A DNA stretch of 64,000 bases from an uncultured Kordiimonas sp. (GCA_947492375.1 CANLMI010000002.1:993529-1057528), one strand, 5' to 3'; positions 37,518-47,598 are shown, counted from the stretch's first letter. Notes: generated by a model not told the origin, from the sequence alone. Numbers and translations: made by a program.

Positions 37518-38549
37518 TTAACGTCTGAAATTCTGAATAGTCTCAGCGAGTAATGCTACATTTTCTGGCGGTGTTTGCGGAACAAAGCCATGTCCCAAGT
37601 TAAATATATGACTACCACCTTTTAGTGTTTCCAGAATTCGCGTTGCTTCCTTAACCATAGCATCGCCACCTGAAACAACAAGATGCGGGTCCATATTACC
37701 CTGAACACAAACATGTCTTTGAATAGTATCGCATGCCCAATCCAGAGGAACGCCTGTATCCAGAGATACACCATCAACTTTTGTCTCTAATACATATTTT
37801 TCCAACATTGCACCAGAAAGCCGCGGAAAACCAATTATGGGTGTTTCAGCGTGTTTTGCTCTTACACGTGAGACAATTTCCTTCGTTGGCTCAATAACCC
37901 ATTTATAAAAATAAGGCTCAGGGATAGCTGCAGACCAACTATCGAATATTTGAACCACATCGGCACCTGCATCAATTTGTGCACATAAATATTCTGACGT
38001 TGCATCGACAAGAATATCAAGAATTTTGCCAAACAATTCCGGGTTACCGTAACCAAGCTGACGTGCAGCAGCATGATCTTTACTTCCCATGCCTTCAATC
38101 ATGTAGGTTGCAACGGTCCAGGGCGCACCTGCAAAACCAATTAATGTAACATTTTCAGGTAGTTCTTTTGAAAGTCTTGATACTGTTTCATAAACATTAC
38201 CAACCTTATCATGAAAACCTTTTAGACTTAGGTCAGCGTATGTTTTTTTGTTGTTCACAGGGGTAAGCTTTGGCCCGTGACCAGCCTCAAACCAAACCTT
38301 TTGACCTAATCCATCTGGGACAACAAGAATATCAGCGAAAAGAATAGCGCCGTCCATTCCATACCGGCGAATAGGCTGCAATGTTACTTCAGTAGCTTGA
38401 TCAGGATTGTAACAAAAATCCATAAAAGATGGAGCATTCTTACGAATTTCACGATATTCTGGTAAGTATCTACCTGCTTGACGCATAAACCAGAACGGGA
38501 CTTTCTCTGCCGGGTTTCCCTTGAGAGTCTCAAGTAAGATTTTTGTCAT
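37518..38549 (-). CDS. hemE: Uroporphyrinogen decarboxylase
   Basis: 343 residues from the ATG at 38549; a TTG at 38564 is a weaker choice. Decarboxylates uroporphyrinogen III to coproporphyrinogen III. Active-site features are FWFMRQAGRYLPEYREIR near the N-terminus, GFAGAPWTVATYMIEG and the late VQGNMDPHLV and FNLGHGFVPQTPPENV. Its upstream side faces the origin candidate. Confidence 0.97.
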   Translation of the reverse strand: MTKILLETLKGNPAEKVPFWFMRQAGRYLPEYREIRKNAPSFMDFCYNPDQATEVTLQPIRRYGMDGAILFADILVVPDGLGQKVWFEAGHGPKLTPVNNKKTYADLSLKGFHDKVGNVYETVSRLSKELPENVTLIGFAGAPWTVATYMIEGMGSKDHAAARQLGYGNPELFGKILDILVDATSEYLCAQIDAGADVVQIFDSWSAAIPEPYFYKWVIEPTKEIVSRVRAKHAETPIIGFPRLSGAMLEKYVLETKVDGVSLDTGVPLDWACDTIQRHVCVQGNMDPHLVVSGGDAMVKEATRILETLKGGSHIFNLGHGFVPQTPPENVALLAETIQNFRR

Positions 38550-39008
38550 TCTATGAACTTTCAAATATTTATCTTAAAAGCATAATACAAGGCTACCTAT
38601 CTATATATATATTATTTAATAATAATATTGTGATTGTAGTAGTTCCCTGTGAAAAACGTGGATAACTAGTTTTACAGATATTATCCACAATTAAATTATA
38701 TCATTTTTAGATGTGTATAAGATTGTATAAAACTGAGTATAAAATTAATTAGTTTATTAAAAACAATAGTTTAATAAAATATATAATGTGGAAAAGTTTG
38801 GGAAAACATGCCTATTGTTAAAATTTATCCCTATAATAAAAAGTGTTTGGATAAAAAGCATAGTTACAATGAATAACACTTCACAAAATGAGGATAATCA
38901 GCGTAGCTTTAATATTCACAAGTTTTGATAAAGTTATCCACAGGCTAATCCAGTATATTATCAATAGGCTGTGGATACAGATGTTAATCAAAAGAAAAGT
39001 TCGAAATA
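38550..39008. other. oriC: Probable chromosomal replication origin (oriC)
   Basis: A 459-base gene-free, very AT-rich gap between divergent hemE and ppsR. It holds two perfect DnaA boxes TTATCCACA (38681-38689, 38934-38942) and five with one mismatch: 38658-38666, 38787-38795, 38846-38854, 38889-38897 and 38970-38978, the last five on the minus strand. A long A/T block at about 38600-38635 is a candidate unwinding element. In Caulobacter crescentus the origin lies between these same two genes. Genes on both sides point outward and parABS is 5-9 kb away. No canonical CtrA site (TTAA-N7-TTAA) was found. Confidence 0.85.
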
Positions 39009-39869
39009 GTGACTGAAAATTTAGTAGATCTGCAAACAAATAATCGGAAATTTCACCTTCATTTAGTTTCTGATTCTACAGGTGAAACTTTGGAGGCCAT
39101 TATTGCGGCAGCGCTTGTTCAGTTTGAAGGGGTTAATGTTTCCAAACATTTCTGGCCTTTGATAAGAACAGCTGCCCAGATGGAAAGGTTGATGGCTGAT
39201 ATTAAAGAGCAGCCAGGGTTGGTTATGTATACGCTTGTAAACCCTGAAATACAGGCAACCTTAGAAAAAAACTGTACGGAAGCTAACCTTCCGGTACTTT
39301 CTATTCTTGACCCTGTTATCAGTCTTTTAGGGTCATATTTTGGTATGCAGGCTAGCCATAATCCTGGTGGGCAGCATATTATGGATGCGAACTATTTTGA
39401 CCGGATTGACGCTGTGCATTTTACGATGGCGCATGATGATGGCCAATTAGCGGAGGATTTACCGCTTGCGGATATTGTTCTTGTTGGGGTGTCACGATCT
39501 TCAAAAACACCTACAAGCATTTATCTTGCAAACAAAGGTTTTAAAACAGCGAATGTGCCATTTGTGCCGAATTGCCCGATGCCGGTAGAGCTTGATAATC
39601 TACCCGATAAATTCGTTATTGGTTTAACAGCGAGTCCAGAGCGCCTGGTTCAAATACGTACTAATAGATTGCGTTCAATTAACGAGGCGGAAGAAGCAGA
39701 TTATACTGATATCGAGCTTATCAAGGACGAGACCAAACAATGCAGGCGTTATTGCAATGAACGTGGTTGGTCAACAATTGATGTTACTCGCAGGTCAATC
39801 GAAGAAACTGCGGCATCAATTATGAACAGGTATAATAGCTGGCTTGAAGCACGTGGAAGTTCGAAATAA
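39009..39869 (+). CDS. ppsR: Pyruvate,water dikinase regulatory protein (PpsR/DUF299)
   Basis: 286 residues. HLVSDSTGETLEAIIAAAL at the N-terminus and the P-loop-like VLVGVSRSSKTPTSIYLANKG are characteristic. Bifunctional ADP-dependent kinase and phosphorylase acting on PEP synthase or pyruvate phosphate dikinase; neither target is in the window. GTG start. First gene to the right of the origin, equal to the first gene of the Caulobacter map. Confidence 0.95.
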   Translation: MTENLVDLQTNNRKFHLHLVSDSTGETLEAIIAAALVQFEGVNVSKHFWPLIRTAAQMERLMADIKEQPGLVMYTLVNPEIQATLEKNCTEANLPVLSILDPVISLLGSYFGMQASHNPGGQHIMDANYFDRIDAVHFTMAHDDGQLAEDLPLADIVLVGVSRSSKTPTSIYLANKGFKTANVPFVPNCPMPVELDNLPDKFVIGLTASPERLVQIRTNRLRSINEAEEADYTDIELIKDETKQCRRYCNERGWSTIDVTRRSIEETAASIMNRYNSWLEARGSSK

Positions 39870-39895
39870 TAGTATAGAAACTTGAGTATCTTAAA

Positions 39896-40492
39896 ATGCC
39901 TGACTTAATTCTTGCATCAAATAGCGTGACACGCAGAAATATGTTGATGAATGCTGGTGTATCTTTTGAAGCAATGAGCGCGATGATTGATGAAGAAGCA
40001 ATCAAAGACAGCTTACTGCAAGAAGGAATATCTGCCCGTGACCTTGCTGACCAGCTGGCAGATATGAAGGCACGGTCATTATCCCAAGTTTATCCTGATG
40101 CTTATATAATTGGTTCTGATCAAATCTTGGAAAATAACGGCAAAATATTCGCTAAAGTTAATAATGTTTCGGATGCGAAAGAAAAGTTGAAAATACTGCA
40201 AAATAGCAAACATTCTCTGTTTTCTGCTGCTGTCGTCTATTATGAAGGTAAGCCAATATGGCGGTTTGTTGATAAGGCTATATTGACGATGCTGCCTCTT
40301 AGTGACGAGTTTATAGATCAATATTTAATCAAAGCTGGTGATAGTGTTTTTTCTTCGGTTGGATGTTATCAGATTGAATGTTTGGGTATTCAATTATTTT
40401 CTAAAATTGATGGCAGTCACTTTACGGTCTTAGGGATGCCGTTATTGCCATTACTTGATTTTCTGCGATTACATAAATTGATTGAGATTTAA
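39896..40492 (+). CDS. maf: Maf/YceF-family nucleotide pyrophosphatase
   Basis: 198 residues. Starts LILASNSVTRRNMLMNAGVSF, the Maf substrate loop (S-x-x-R), then DAYIIGSDQILENNG with the catalytic Asp, and SSVGCYQIECLGIQLF near the C-terminus. Hydrolyses non-canonical or specific NTPs. It lies 26 bases after ppsR, and its stop is one base before the aroE ATG, so an operon is likely. Confidence 0.92.
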   Translation: MPDLILASNSVTRRNMLMNAGVSFEAMSAMIDEEAIKDSLLQEGISARDLADQLADMKARSLSQVYPDAYIIGSDQILENNGKIFAKVNNVSDAKEKLKILQNSKHSLFSAAVVYYEGKPIWRFVDKAILTMLPLSDEFIDQYLIKAGDSVFSSVGCYQIECLGIQLFSKIDGSHFTVLGMPLLPLLDFLRLHKLIEI

Positions 40493-40493
40493 A

Positions 40494-41336
40494 ATGCCAT
40501 TGATCAATGAAAATAATACGGCTGTAATTGGCCACCCAATAAGTCAATCTTTATCACCGCTTATTCATAATTACTGGTTTGAAACTTCTGATATATTTGG
40601 GCATTATAATTCTGTGGATGTGCACTCTTCTGAATTGGCTGGATTTGTCGAAATTGCAAAAAACAGCGGTTTAAAAGGATTTAATATAACGATACCGCAT
40701 AAAACCAACATTATCCCGTTTTTGGATCGGTTGGCCCCAATTGCCCGCCAAATGGGCGCCGTTAATACAGTTAAAATTATGGATGACGGATCATGTGTTG
40801 GCTTTAACACTGATGGTATTGGCTTGGTTACTCACTTGAAAAAAAGCGTTCCAGATTGGCCAAAAGATAAACCTGCTTTTATTCTTGGAGCGGGCGGCGC
40901 TGCACGTGCATCAGCATTAGGGCTTTTAAATGAAAAAATACCGATGGTGATGATAGCCAATCGAACGCGTAAAAAAGCTGAAATTATTGCAGATGAAATA
41001 GGCCGTGGCCGTATCACTGTTGTGGACTGGGATGACCGATCAACAGCAGTTGCTGCGGCTGGACTGGTTGTTAATACAACAAGCCTTGGAATGGTTGGCC
41101 AACCGACGCTTGATATATCACTTGATCAGGCGGCGAGCGATACAGTGATATATGATATTGTATTCAAACCACTTGAAACAGCGCTTTTGAAAGCAGCTAA
41201 AGAACGAGGCCTTAGAACGGTTGATGGTTTAGGTATGCTCGTTTATCAAGCCGTTGCATCATTTAAAATCTGGTTTGACCGAGACGTTGAATATGATGAT
41301 GAGTTGGTTTCGAAATTATTGGAAAAATTAACGTGA
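40494..41336 (+). CDS. aroE: Shikimate dehydrogenase
   Basis: 280 residues from the ATG one base after maf; a TTG at 40482 would overlap maf. NADPH-dependent step of aromatic amino acid synthesis. GHPISQSLSPLIHNYW binds shikimate, the catalytic Lys lies in GFNITIPHKTNI, and FILGAGGAARASALGLL is the NADP loop, followed by the NRTRKKA segment that selects NADP. Overlaps coaE by four bases (GTGA). Confidence 0.95.
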   Translation: MPLINENNTAVIGHPISQSLSPLIHNYWFETSDIFGHYNSVDVHSSELAGFVEIAKNSGLKGFNITIPHKTNIIPFLDRLAPIARQMGAVNTVKIMDDGSCVGFNTDGIGLVTHLKKSVPDWPKDKPAFILGAGGAARASALGLLNEKIPMVMIANRTRKKAEIIADEIGRGRITVVDWDDRSTAVAAAGLVVNTTSLGMVGQPTLDISLDQAASDTVIYDIVFKPLETALLKAAKERGLRTVDGLGMLVYQAVASFKIWFDRDVEYDDELVSKLLEKLT

Positions 41337-41926
41337 TTATTATTGGGCTAACTGGCTCCATTGGAATGGGGAAAAGCGCAACAGCCAACATGTTCCGTGA
41401 ATTTGGTGTGCCAGTTTTCGATGCAGATGCGGTTGTTCATAATCTTCAAAGCAAAAATGGCAAAGCAGTCTCATTTATTGAAAATGCTTTTCCCGGTGTT
41501 GTTACCAATGGAGTTTTGGACCGTGTCCTTTTAGGCAAAGAGGTTTTTGCGGATAAAACAGCGCTTAAACGGTTGGAAGCAATCATGCACCCAATGGTGC
41601 AGGATGAGCGTATAAAGTTTTTTGAAAATGCAGAGCGAGATAACCATAAAATTGTTGTTTTAGATATCCCGTTACTTTTTGAAACAGGTGGTAATAATGC
41701 CTGCCATAAAACGGTCGTTGTATCAGCTCCTTATGACGTTCAGAAAAATCGTGTACTTGAGCGCAGCAATATGACGCCGCAAAAATTTGAAGATATTCTC
41801 TCTAAACAAACACCAGATAAGATTAAACGTGAGAAGGCAGACTTTATTGTTGAAACCGACAAGGGCTTTGATCATGCTAAAGCACAGGTGAAGGCAATCA
41901 TTGAAGCCGTTAACTCACAAACATAA
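41333..41926 (+). CDS. coaE: Dephospho-CoA kinase
   Basis: 197 residues. The final CoA step. P-loop GLTGSIGMGKSATANMF at the very N-terminus, DADAVVHNL substrate loop and DIPLLFETGG are all typical. The GTG start overlaps the aroE stop, suggesting translational coupling. Confidence 0.95.
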   Translation: MIIIGLTGSIGMGKSATANMFREFGVPVFDADAVVHNLQSKNGKAVSFIENAFPGVVTNGVLDRVLLGKEVFADKTALKRLEAIMHPMVQDERIKFFENAERDNHKIVVLDIPLLFETGGNNACHKTVVVSAPYDVQKNRVLERSNMTPQKFEDILSKQTPDKIKREKADFIVETDKGFDHAKAQVKAIIEAVNSQT

Positions 41927-41946
41927 CACTCGAGGAAAGCATAACC

Positions 41947-42618
41947 ATGCGTGAGATCATATTTGATACCGAAACAACAGGGTTTGATCCATTATCTGGT
42001 GACCGCCTTATTGAAATTGGTTGTCTTGAAATGGTTGATATGCGCTTAACGGATACAACACCGTTTCACGAATATGTAAACCCTGAACGTGAGGTACCGG
42101 AATCTGCGGTTAAAGTTCACGGCCTTACGACAGAGTTTCTGCGTGATAAACAATTATTTGCTGAAACAGCACAAAAGTTTCTCGACTTTGTGGGGGATGA
42201 CAGCATTCTTGTTGCTCATAATGCTGAGTTCGATATGAAATTCATTAATTTCGAACTTGAAAAGGCTGGTTATCCAATCATTCCAGCAATGCGGTTTAAG
42301 GACACTTTGGCAATCGCCCGTACAAAGTTTCCCGGACAGGCAAATTCTCTTGATGCGCTTTGTAAACGGTTTGGTGTTGAAAATGGGCACCGTACCCTCC
42401 ACGGCGCTTTATTGGACTCTGAAATCCTTGCGGATGTCTATATTGAATTGATGGGTGGGCGTCAGGCAGGCCTCGATCTCGCGGTTGAAAAGAAAACATA
42501 TGCCTTCGTTGGTGCAAAAAAGGAAAGAGAGCGCCGCTCTTTCCCTATCGATGATGTTGAAGTTTCAACTCACAGTGAATTTATTGCTAAATTGAATGAT
42601 CCTATCTGGAATTCCTGA
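41947..42618 (+). CDS. dnaQ: DNA polymerase III epsilon subunit (proofreading)
   Basis: 223 residues. Exo I motif IIFDTETTGFDPLSGDRLIEIG, Exo II VAHNAEFDMKFINFEL and Exo III LHGALLDSEILADVYIEL are intact, with the catalytic acidic residues and His. Gives the 3'-5' proofreading activity of the replicative polymerase. GAGGAAA precedes the ATG. In Caulobacter secB follows; here lepB is convergent instead. Confidence 0.95.
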   Translation: MREIIFDTETTGFDPLSGDRLIEIGCLEMVDMRLTDTTPFHEYVNPEREVPESAVKVHGLTTEFLRDKQLFAETAQKFLDFVGDDSILVAHNAEFDMKFINFELEKAGYPIIPAMRFKDTLAIARTKFPGQANSLDALCKRFGVENGHRTLHGALLDSEILADVYIELMGGRQAGLDLAVEKKTYAFVGAKKERERRSFPIDDVEVSTHSEFIAKLNDPIWNS

Positions 42619-42645
42619 GGGCTGAAAATTATCCTCAAACCAAAG

Positions 42646-43383
42646 TTAATCGATACTATTGAAAAATCTGCCATATGGTATTGGCCCTAAGCATCCAATT
42701 TCTTTTCCTTGGTCACAATCGTAAAGACTGAAGGTTGTGATATTTGCTTCGCCAACAAAATTGTTTAGACCAATAAAACCCAATGTACCACGGCTGTCGT
42801 TTGATCCATCGCGGTTGTCACCCATCATAAAATAATGATTCTCGGGAACTACAAACAATCGGGTATTATCATATCTACCCTGGTCGGTTTCTTCGTAAAT
42901 ACGGTGTTTAACACCATTAGGCAGGGTTTCTTCATATTCATTTACCCTGCGTTCACCACCAAGATATGATGTGTAAGTTACTTTTCTTATTAAATTTCGT
43001 TCTATCAGTTTGTCGTTAATGAATAAACGACCATTGCGCATCATGATTTTATCACCTGGTAGACCAATAACCCGTTTGATGAAATCTGTGCTTTCTCCTC
43101 TACGGTCGAGTGTGAAAACAGCAACATCACCCCTTTGAGGGTTACTGGATAAAACGCGCTCTTTTAAGATAGGGGGGTCAAAGTAAAAAGAATATTGGTT
43201 ATATCCATAGGCAAATTTGGAAACAAAAATACGGTCACCAACTTCAAGCGTTGGTTCCATACTGCCTGAGGGTATATGGAAACTACCCCATGCGAATGTA
43301 GTAAAAAGAATATAAAAGACAGCAACAAAGAGAACATCTTTTACAAATTGCTTTATAGAATTATTTGTTTTTTTCTCAGCCAT
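42646..43383 (-). CDS. lepB: Signal peptidase I
   Basis: 245 residues. One N-terminal transmembrane helix (about residues 12-30), then the catalytic Ser in IPSGSMEPTLEVGDRIFVSKF and the catalytic Lys in DFIKRVIGLPGDKIMM; MMGDNRDGSNDSR is box E. Removes signal peptides of secreted proteins at the outer face of the inner membrane. Opposes the outward-facing genes around it, so it is read against replication fork direction. Confidence 0.96.
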   Translation of the reverse strand: MAEKKTNNSIKQFVKDVLFVAVFYILFTTFAWGSFHIPSGSMEPTLEVGDRIFVSKFAYGYNQYSFYFDPPILKERVLSSNPQRGDVAVFTLDRRGESTDFIKRVIGLPGDKIMMRNGRLFINDKLIERNLIRKVTYTSYLGGERRVNEYEETLPNGVKHRIYEETDQGRYDNTRLFVVPENHYFMMGDNRDGSNDSRGTLGFIGLNNFVGEANITTFSLYDCDQGKEIGCLGPIPYGRFFNSID

Positions 43384-43575
43384 TGTTTTCCTGACCTTAT
43401 CGCTGTCGCGGTTAATTTAATTAGTCTGTTAGCGGCTCAATTTATTGGCTTTATAACAATATGCAATCAATAATTGGTGCATATAAACAATACAGTTTTT
43501 TTCTTCTGTTCACAGAGAACATAAACATAAGACGGATTAATCAATATTTTCTTACAATATTTCTTTATCTCATCC

Positions 43576-43604
43576 CTTGCGGCACAAGGTTTTGGTCACT
43601 ATAT
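43576..43604 (+). promoter_or_regulatory. Candidate sigma-32 promoter of dnaK-dnaJ
   Basis: In the 337-base gap before dnaK, CTTG (43576) is followed after 18 bases by ACTATAT (43598-43604), one base off the alphaproteobacterial heat-shock -10 pattern CYTATNT. The remaining gap holds AT-rich DNA toward lepB and, nearer dnaK, a structured leader (see 43665-43698). No CIRCE element is present. Confidence 0.45.
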
Positions 43605-43664
43605 AGGCCGTGAAACAAGGTCATACTATGAAATGGCCTGATTAGAAGTACAATCTTTAAGAGG

Positions 43665-43698
43665 CTAAGAGTGTGCCGATAGGGCTCTTTTAGTCGGC
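43665..43698 (+). ncRNA. Structured dnaK leader, possible H-type pseudoknot
   Basis: CTAAGAG (43665-43671) can pair with CTCTTTTAG (43685-43693) with a two-base bulge, while GCCGA in its loop (43675-43679) can pair with TCGGC just downstream (43694-43698). The crossing pairing has pseudoknot topology and ends about 5 bases ahead of the dnaK ribosome site AAGGA. Could also act as alternative hairpins. Inference from base complementarity only. Confidence 0.3.
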
Positions 43699-43720
43699 TG
43701 TAACAAGGACAAAAGATACA

Positions 43721-45646
43721 ATGGGTAAAGTAATTGGCATTGACTTAGGTACCACAAATAGCTGTGTATCTATCATGGACGGTTCAAAACCGAAGGTTAT
43801 TGAAAATGCTGAAGGTGCACGGACAACACCTTCGATTGTTGGGTTTACAGACGAAGGCGAGCGCCTTGTTGGTATGCCGGCAAAACGTCAGGCGGTTACA
43901 AACCCGTCAGATACGCTTTTTGCAATCAAGCGCTTGATTGGTCGTACATTTGATGACCCGACAACACAAAAAGATTTGGAAATGGTTCCTTACAACATCG
44001 TTAAAGCCGATAACGGTGATGCGTGGGTAGAAGCCAAAGAAGAAAAATATTCACCAAGTCAGGTATCTGCAATGATCCTTCAGAAAATGAAGGAAACAGC
44101 AGAAGGATACCTCGGTGAAGACGTAACACAAGCTGTTATTACGGTTCCTGCATACTTTAATGATGCTCAGCGTCAGGCGACAAAAGATGCTGGTAAGATC
44201 GCAGGCCTTGAAGTTCTCCGCATTATCAACGAGCCAACAGCAGCAGCGCTTTCTTATGGCCTTGAAAAAGAAGATGGCCACACAATTGCGGTATTTGACC
44301 TCGGCGGTGGTACATTCGATGTATCAGTTCTTGAAATCGGCGATGGTGTCTTTGAAGTGAAATCAACTAACGGTGATACGTTCCTCGGCGGTGAAGATTT
44401 CGACATGCGTCTTGTTGATTATTTTGCAGACGAATTCAAAAAAGAAAATGGTATCGACCTCCGCGGTGACCGTATGGCGCTTCAACGCCTTAAAGAAGCA
44501 GCAGAGAAAGCAAAAATCGAGCTGTCCTCTTCACAGCAAACAGAAGTGAACTTGCCGTTTATCACGGCAGATGCATCTGGCCCTAAGCACCTTCAAATGA
44601 AGCTTACACGCGCTAAGTTTGAGAGCCTTGTTGACGATCTCGTTCAACGCACACTTGAGCCATGTCGTAAGGCACTCAAGGATGCAGGGCTTGCAGCCGG
44701 TGAAATTAACGACGTTGTTCTCGTTGGTGGCATGACACGTATGCCGAAGGTTCAAGAAATCGTAAAAGAATTCTTTGGTCGTGAACCACACAAGGGTGTT
44801 AATCCGGATGAAGTTGTTGCGATGGGTGCTGCTATTCAGGCTGGTGTCCTTCAAGGTGATGTGAAAGATGTTCTTCTTCTTGATGTGACGCCTCTATCGC
44901 TTGGTATTGAAACACTCGGCGGTGTCTTCACACGCCTGATTGAGCGTAATACAACGATCCCAACCAAGAAAAGCCAGGTTTTCTCAACGGCAGAAGATAA
45001 TCAGGGCGCTGTTACAATTCGCGTATTCCAAGGTGAACGCGAGATGGCGGCGGATAACAAGCTACTTGGTCAGTTTGACCTTGTTGGTATTCCGTCAGCA
45101 CCGCGCGGTGTGCCGCAGATTGAAGTTACGTTTGATATCGATGCCAATGGTATCGTTAACGTATCCGCGAAAGACAAAGGTACAGGCAAAGAACAGCAGA
45201 TCCGTATTCAGGCATCTGGTGGCCTTTCTGATGATGATATCGAAAAAATGGTTAAGGACGCAGAAGCAAACGCTGATTCTGACAAAAAGCGTAAAGAACT
45301 CGTTGAAGCCCGCAACCAAGGTGAAGCACTAATTCACGGCGCTGAGAAAAATCTTTCAGAGCACGGCGATAAAGTTGGCGACGATGATAAGAAAGCTATC
45401 GAAGATGCAATCGTTGCTCTTCGTACAGCACTTGAAGGTGAAGACCTTGAAGATATCGCGCAAAAAACAGAGGCGCTTGGTCAGGTATCAATGAAACTTG
45501 GTGAGCAAATCTATAAAGATAGCCAAGGTGAAGCAGGCCCAACTGATGAGCAAGCAGCGGACGCTGCAGCCCGCGAAGCTGAAAGCGGCGATAATGACGA
45601 TGTTGTCGATGTTGACTTTGAAGAAGTTGACGAAGACAAGAAATAA
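43721..45646 (+). CDS. dnaK: Chaperone DnaK (Hsp70)
   Basis: 641 residues. [17 protein letters not shown] at the N-terminus, [41 protein letters not shown] and [14 protein letters not shown] are the ATPase signatures; the substrate domain has [17 protein letters not shown]. The acidic tail ends [11 protein letters not shown]-driven folding with DnaJ, encoded 120 bases downstream, and GrpE at 20805. Confidence 0.98.
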   Translation: MGKVIGIDLGTTNSCVSIMDGSKPKVIENAEGARTTPSIVGFTDEGERLVGMPAKRQAVTNPSDTLFAIKRLIGRTFDDPTTQKDLEMVPYNIVKADNGDAWVEAKEEKYSPSQVSAMILQKMKETAEGYLGEDVTQAVITVPAYFNDAQRQATKDAGKIAGLEVLRIINEPTAAALSYGLEKEDGHTIAVFDLGGGTFDVSVLEIGDGVFEVKSTNGDTFLGGEDFDMRLVDYFADEFKKENGIDLRGDRMALQRLKEAAEKAKIELSSSQQTEVNLPFITADASGPKHLQMKLTRAKFESLVDDLVQRTLEPCRKALKDAGLAAGEINDVVLVGGMTRMPKVQEIVKEFFGREPHKGVNPDEVVAMGAAIQAGVLQGDVKDVLLLDVTPLSLGIETLGGVFTRLIERNTTIPTKKSQVFSTAEDNQGAVTIRVFQGEREMAADNKLLGQFDLVGIPSAPRGVPQIEVTFDIDANGIVNVSAKDKGTGKEQQIRIQASGGLSDDDIEKMVKDAEANADSDKKRKELVEARNQGEALIHGAEKNLSEHGDKVGDDDKKAIEDAIVALRTALEGEDLEDIAQKTEALGQVSMKLGEQIYKDSQGEAGPTDEQAADAAAREAESGDNDDVVDVDFEEVDEDKK

Positions 45647-45766
45647 GATGATATCGTCTATTTAATGATAATGGGCGTTGCACACACTGGTATGCAGCGC
45701 CTTTTGTCTCTCGCACTTTATGGTGTGTATTATAGATAGTATCGCTGGAAATAGGATACCCTGTTC

Positions 45767-46906
45767 GTGGCAAAACAAAACTATTATGACCTTTTGGGTG
45801 TCGGTAAAGACGCTGATGAAGGCACACTCAAAAAAGCTTTCAGAAAGCAGGCGATGCAATATCATCCGGACCGTAATCCGGGCGACGAAGCAGCTGAAAA
45901 GAAATTCAAGGAAATCGGCGAAGCATATGATGTTTTAAAGGATCCTGAAAAACGTGCAGCTTATGACCGATACGGCCATGCAGCCTTTGAAGGCGGTATG
46001 GGCGGTGGCGGCCATCCTGGTGGCGGTGCTGGCGGGTTTGATTTCTCTGATGTTTTCGAAGAATTTTTTGGTGGTATGGGCGGCGGTCGCCGTCGCCGTG
46101 GTGGTGGTAATAGCGCTACCCGTGGAAACGACCTCCGCTTTAATCTGGAAATCACGCTTGAAGAGGCATTCAACGGTAAATCGGATACTATTAAAGTACC
46201 GACATCGGTTTCGTGTGAGCCTTGTAATGGTTCTGGCGCAGAAAAAGGTTCCAGCCCTGAGGTTTGTGGTACTTGCGGTGGCCACGGTAAAGTTCGGGCC
46301 AATCAGGGTTTCTTTATGGTGGAGCGCACGTGTCCAACATGCCAAGGCGCCGGCCACACGATCAAAAACCCATGTAAAGTATGCCGGGGTGCAGGTCGTG
46401 TAGAAAAAGAGAAGACCCTTGAGGTTAAAATTCCGCAGGGTGTTGACGAGGGCCAACGCATTAGATTGTCTGGTGAAGGTGAAGCAGGCGTTCGCGGTGG
46501 TCCAGCGGGTGACCTTTATATTTTCCTCACGATTAAACCACATTCAATTTTTAAGCGCGATTCAGAAATGTTGTTCTGTCAGGTACCTATACCAATGACC
46601 ACAGCAGTTATGGGCGGACAAATTGAGGTGCCAACAATCGGTGGTGGTCGTGCACGGGTTAAAATACCGGAAGGCACGCAAAGCGGCCGTCAATTCCGGT
46701 TGCGCGGGAAAGGTATGCCGGAGTTAAACGGTGGGTATGTTGGGGATATGATCCTTGAAACAGCCGTTGAAACACCTGTTAACTTAACTAAACGTCAGCG
46801 CGAACTGATGGAAGAATTTGCACAAGAAGGCGGCGATAATATTTCGCCGAGGTCAGAAGGCTTTTTTACCAAAGTTAAAGATCTCTGGGATGATCTGACG
46901 GAATAG
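45767..46906 (+). CDS. dnaJ: Chaperone DnaJ (Hsp40)
   Basis: 379 residues with a GTG start. J domain with the HPD triad in [14 protein letters not shown], a Gly/Phe-rich stretch with GGGMGGG runs, and a zinc domain with four CxxCxGxG repeats ([32 protein letters not shown]). The standard type I co-chaperone of DnaK. Ends 53 bases before the convergent TetR gene. Confidence 0.98.
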   Translation: MAKQNYYDLLGVGKDADEGTLKKAFRKQAMQYHPDRNPGDEAAEKKFKEIGEAYDVLKDPEKRAAYDRYGHAAFEGGMGGGGHPGGGAGGFDFSDVFEEFFGGMGGGRRRRGGGNSATRGNDLRFNLEITLEEAFNGKSDTIKVPTSVSCEPCNGSGAEKGSSPEVCGTCGGHGKVRANQGFFMVERTCPTCQGAGHTIKNPCKVCRGAGRVEKEKTLEVKIPQGVDEGQRIRLSGEGEAGVRGGPAGDLYIFLTIKPHSIFKRDSEMLFCQVPIPMTTAVMGGQIEVPTIGGGRARVKIPEGTQSGRQFRLRGKGMPELNGGYVGDMILETAVETPVNLTKRQRELMEEFAQEGGDNISPRSEGFFTKVKDLWDDLTE

Positions 46907-46934
46907 TAGTTTTTGACTGCATAGAAATAGGATT

Positions 46935-46960
46935 AAGAGGGGTATTTATCTCTCTTTTTT
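46935..46960 (+). terminator. Weak terminator after dnaJ
   Basis: Short stem AAGAG/CTCTT with a 12-base loop followed by T residues, 28 bases after the dnaJ stop. The stem is only five pairs long, so confidence is limited. Confidence 0.4.
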
Positions 46961-47579
46961 ATTGGTCGTTTAAGGTGCCGACATAGGCTTCCAACAATAT
47001 TCTTAATTCGTCTATTAAGCTTTCTGCTTCTGCTTCATTTTCAATGGCTTGATCAATAAGAACTGAAATAACAGTAGAGAGTGTAGTTATGACCGCTTGT
47101 TTTCTCATTTGATTTGGGAGCATATTTGAACGGTCTAATACTTGTTCTACCATCAATGGGATTTGGCTATTATTGTGTGTGGTTGATTCCCAGATTGTGC
47201 TTAAGCTGTTTGCCCACCGCGTTAATTGATTAAAGCTTTTGTGGGTTTTTGCTGTGGTCCAGAAAACAGTGATAATTTCATTATTCAGGCTTTGAAAGTC
47301 GGGTTTTATATCCGTCTTTTCCAAAGCACTTTGAACTTTATCAAGCACTTCATTGTAAGCATTGGCATAGAGGAATTCCAGAATATCCTCGCGGCAATCA
47401 AAATATTGGTAAATTGAACCCACTGGAATGCCCGCTGTTGCTGATAGTTTTGTTGTCGTTAAAGCATCAACCCCTTCCGTTTCTACAATTGTTTTACTTA
47501 TGGATAATATTTTTTCCACTCGTTCAATGGCACGCACTTGTTTCGGGATTTTCTTAATTTTTTCTGGCCAATTGGGCAA
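46959..47579 (-). CDS. TetR/AcrR-family transcriptional regulator
   Basis: 206 residues with a TTG start. N-terminal TetR domain: RVEKILSISKTIVETEGVDALTTTKLSATAGIPVGSIYQYFDCREDILEF includes the helix-turn-helix and the YQYF turn. The C-terminal part is a helical ligand domain with no recognisable specificity. Divergent from the beta-helix/diheme cytochrome pair at 47717, which it probably controls; an inverted repeat lies 20 bases before its start. Confidence 0.88.
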   Translation of the reverse strand: MPNWPEKIKKIPKQVRAIERVEKILSISKTIVETEGVDALTTTKLSATAGIPVGSIYQYFDCREDILEFLYANAYNEVLDKVQSALEKTDIKPDFQSLNNEIITVFWTTAKTHKSFNQLTRWANSLSTIWESTTHNNSQIPLMVEQVLDRSNMLPNQMRKQAVITTLSTVISVLIDQAIENEAEAESLIDELRILLEAYVGTLNDQ

Positions 47580-47598
47580 AATGATAAGCTTTCATTAA

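Noticed and set aside
38745-38774. TTAA pairs resembling CtrA sites in the origin gap
   Set aside because: Spacings are 8 and 10 bases rather than 7, and the region is so AT-rich that TTAA pairs are expected by chance.
42616-42637. TGAGG/CCTCA hairpin after dnaQ
   Set aside because: Only five pairs, overlaps the stop codon and has no T run; too weak to list as a terminator.
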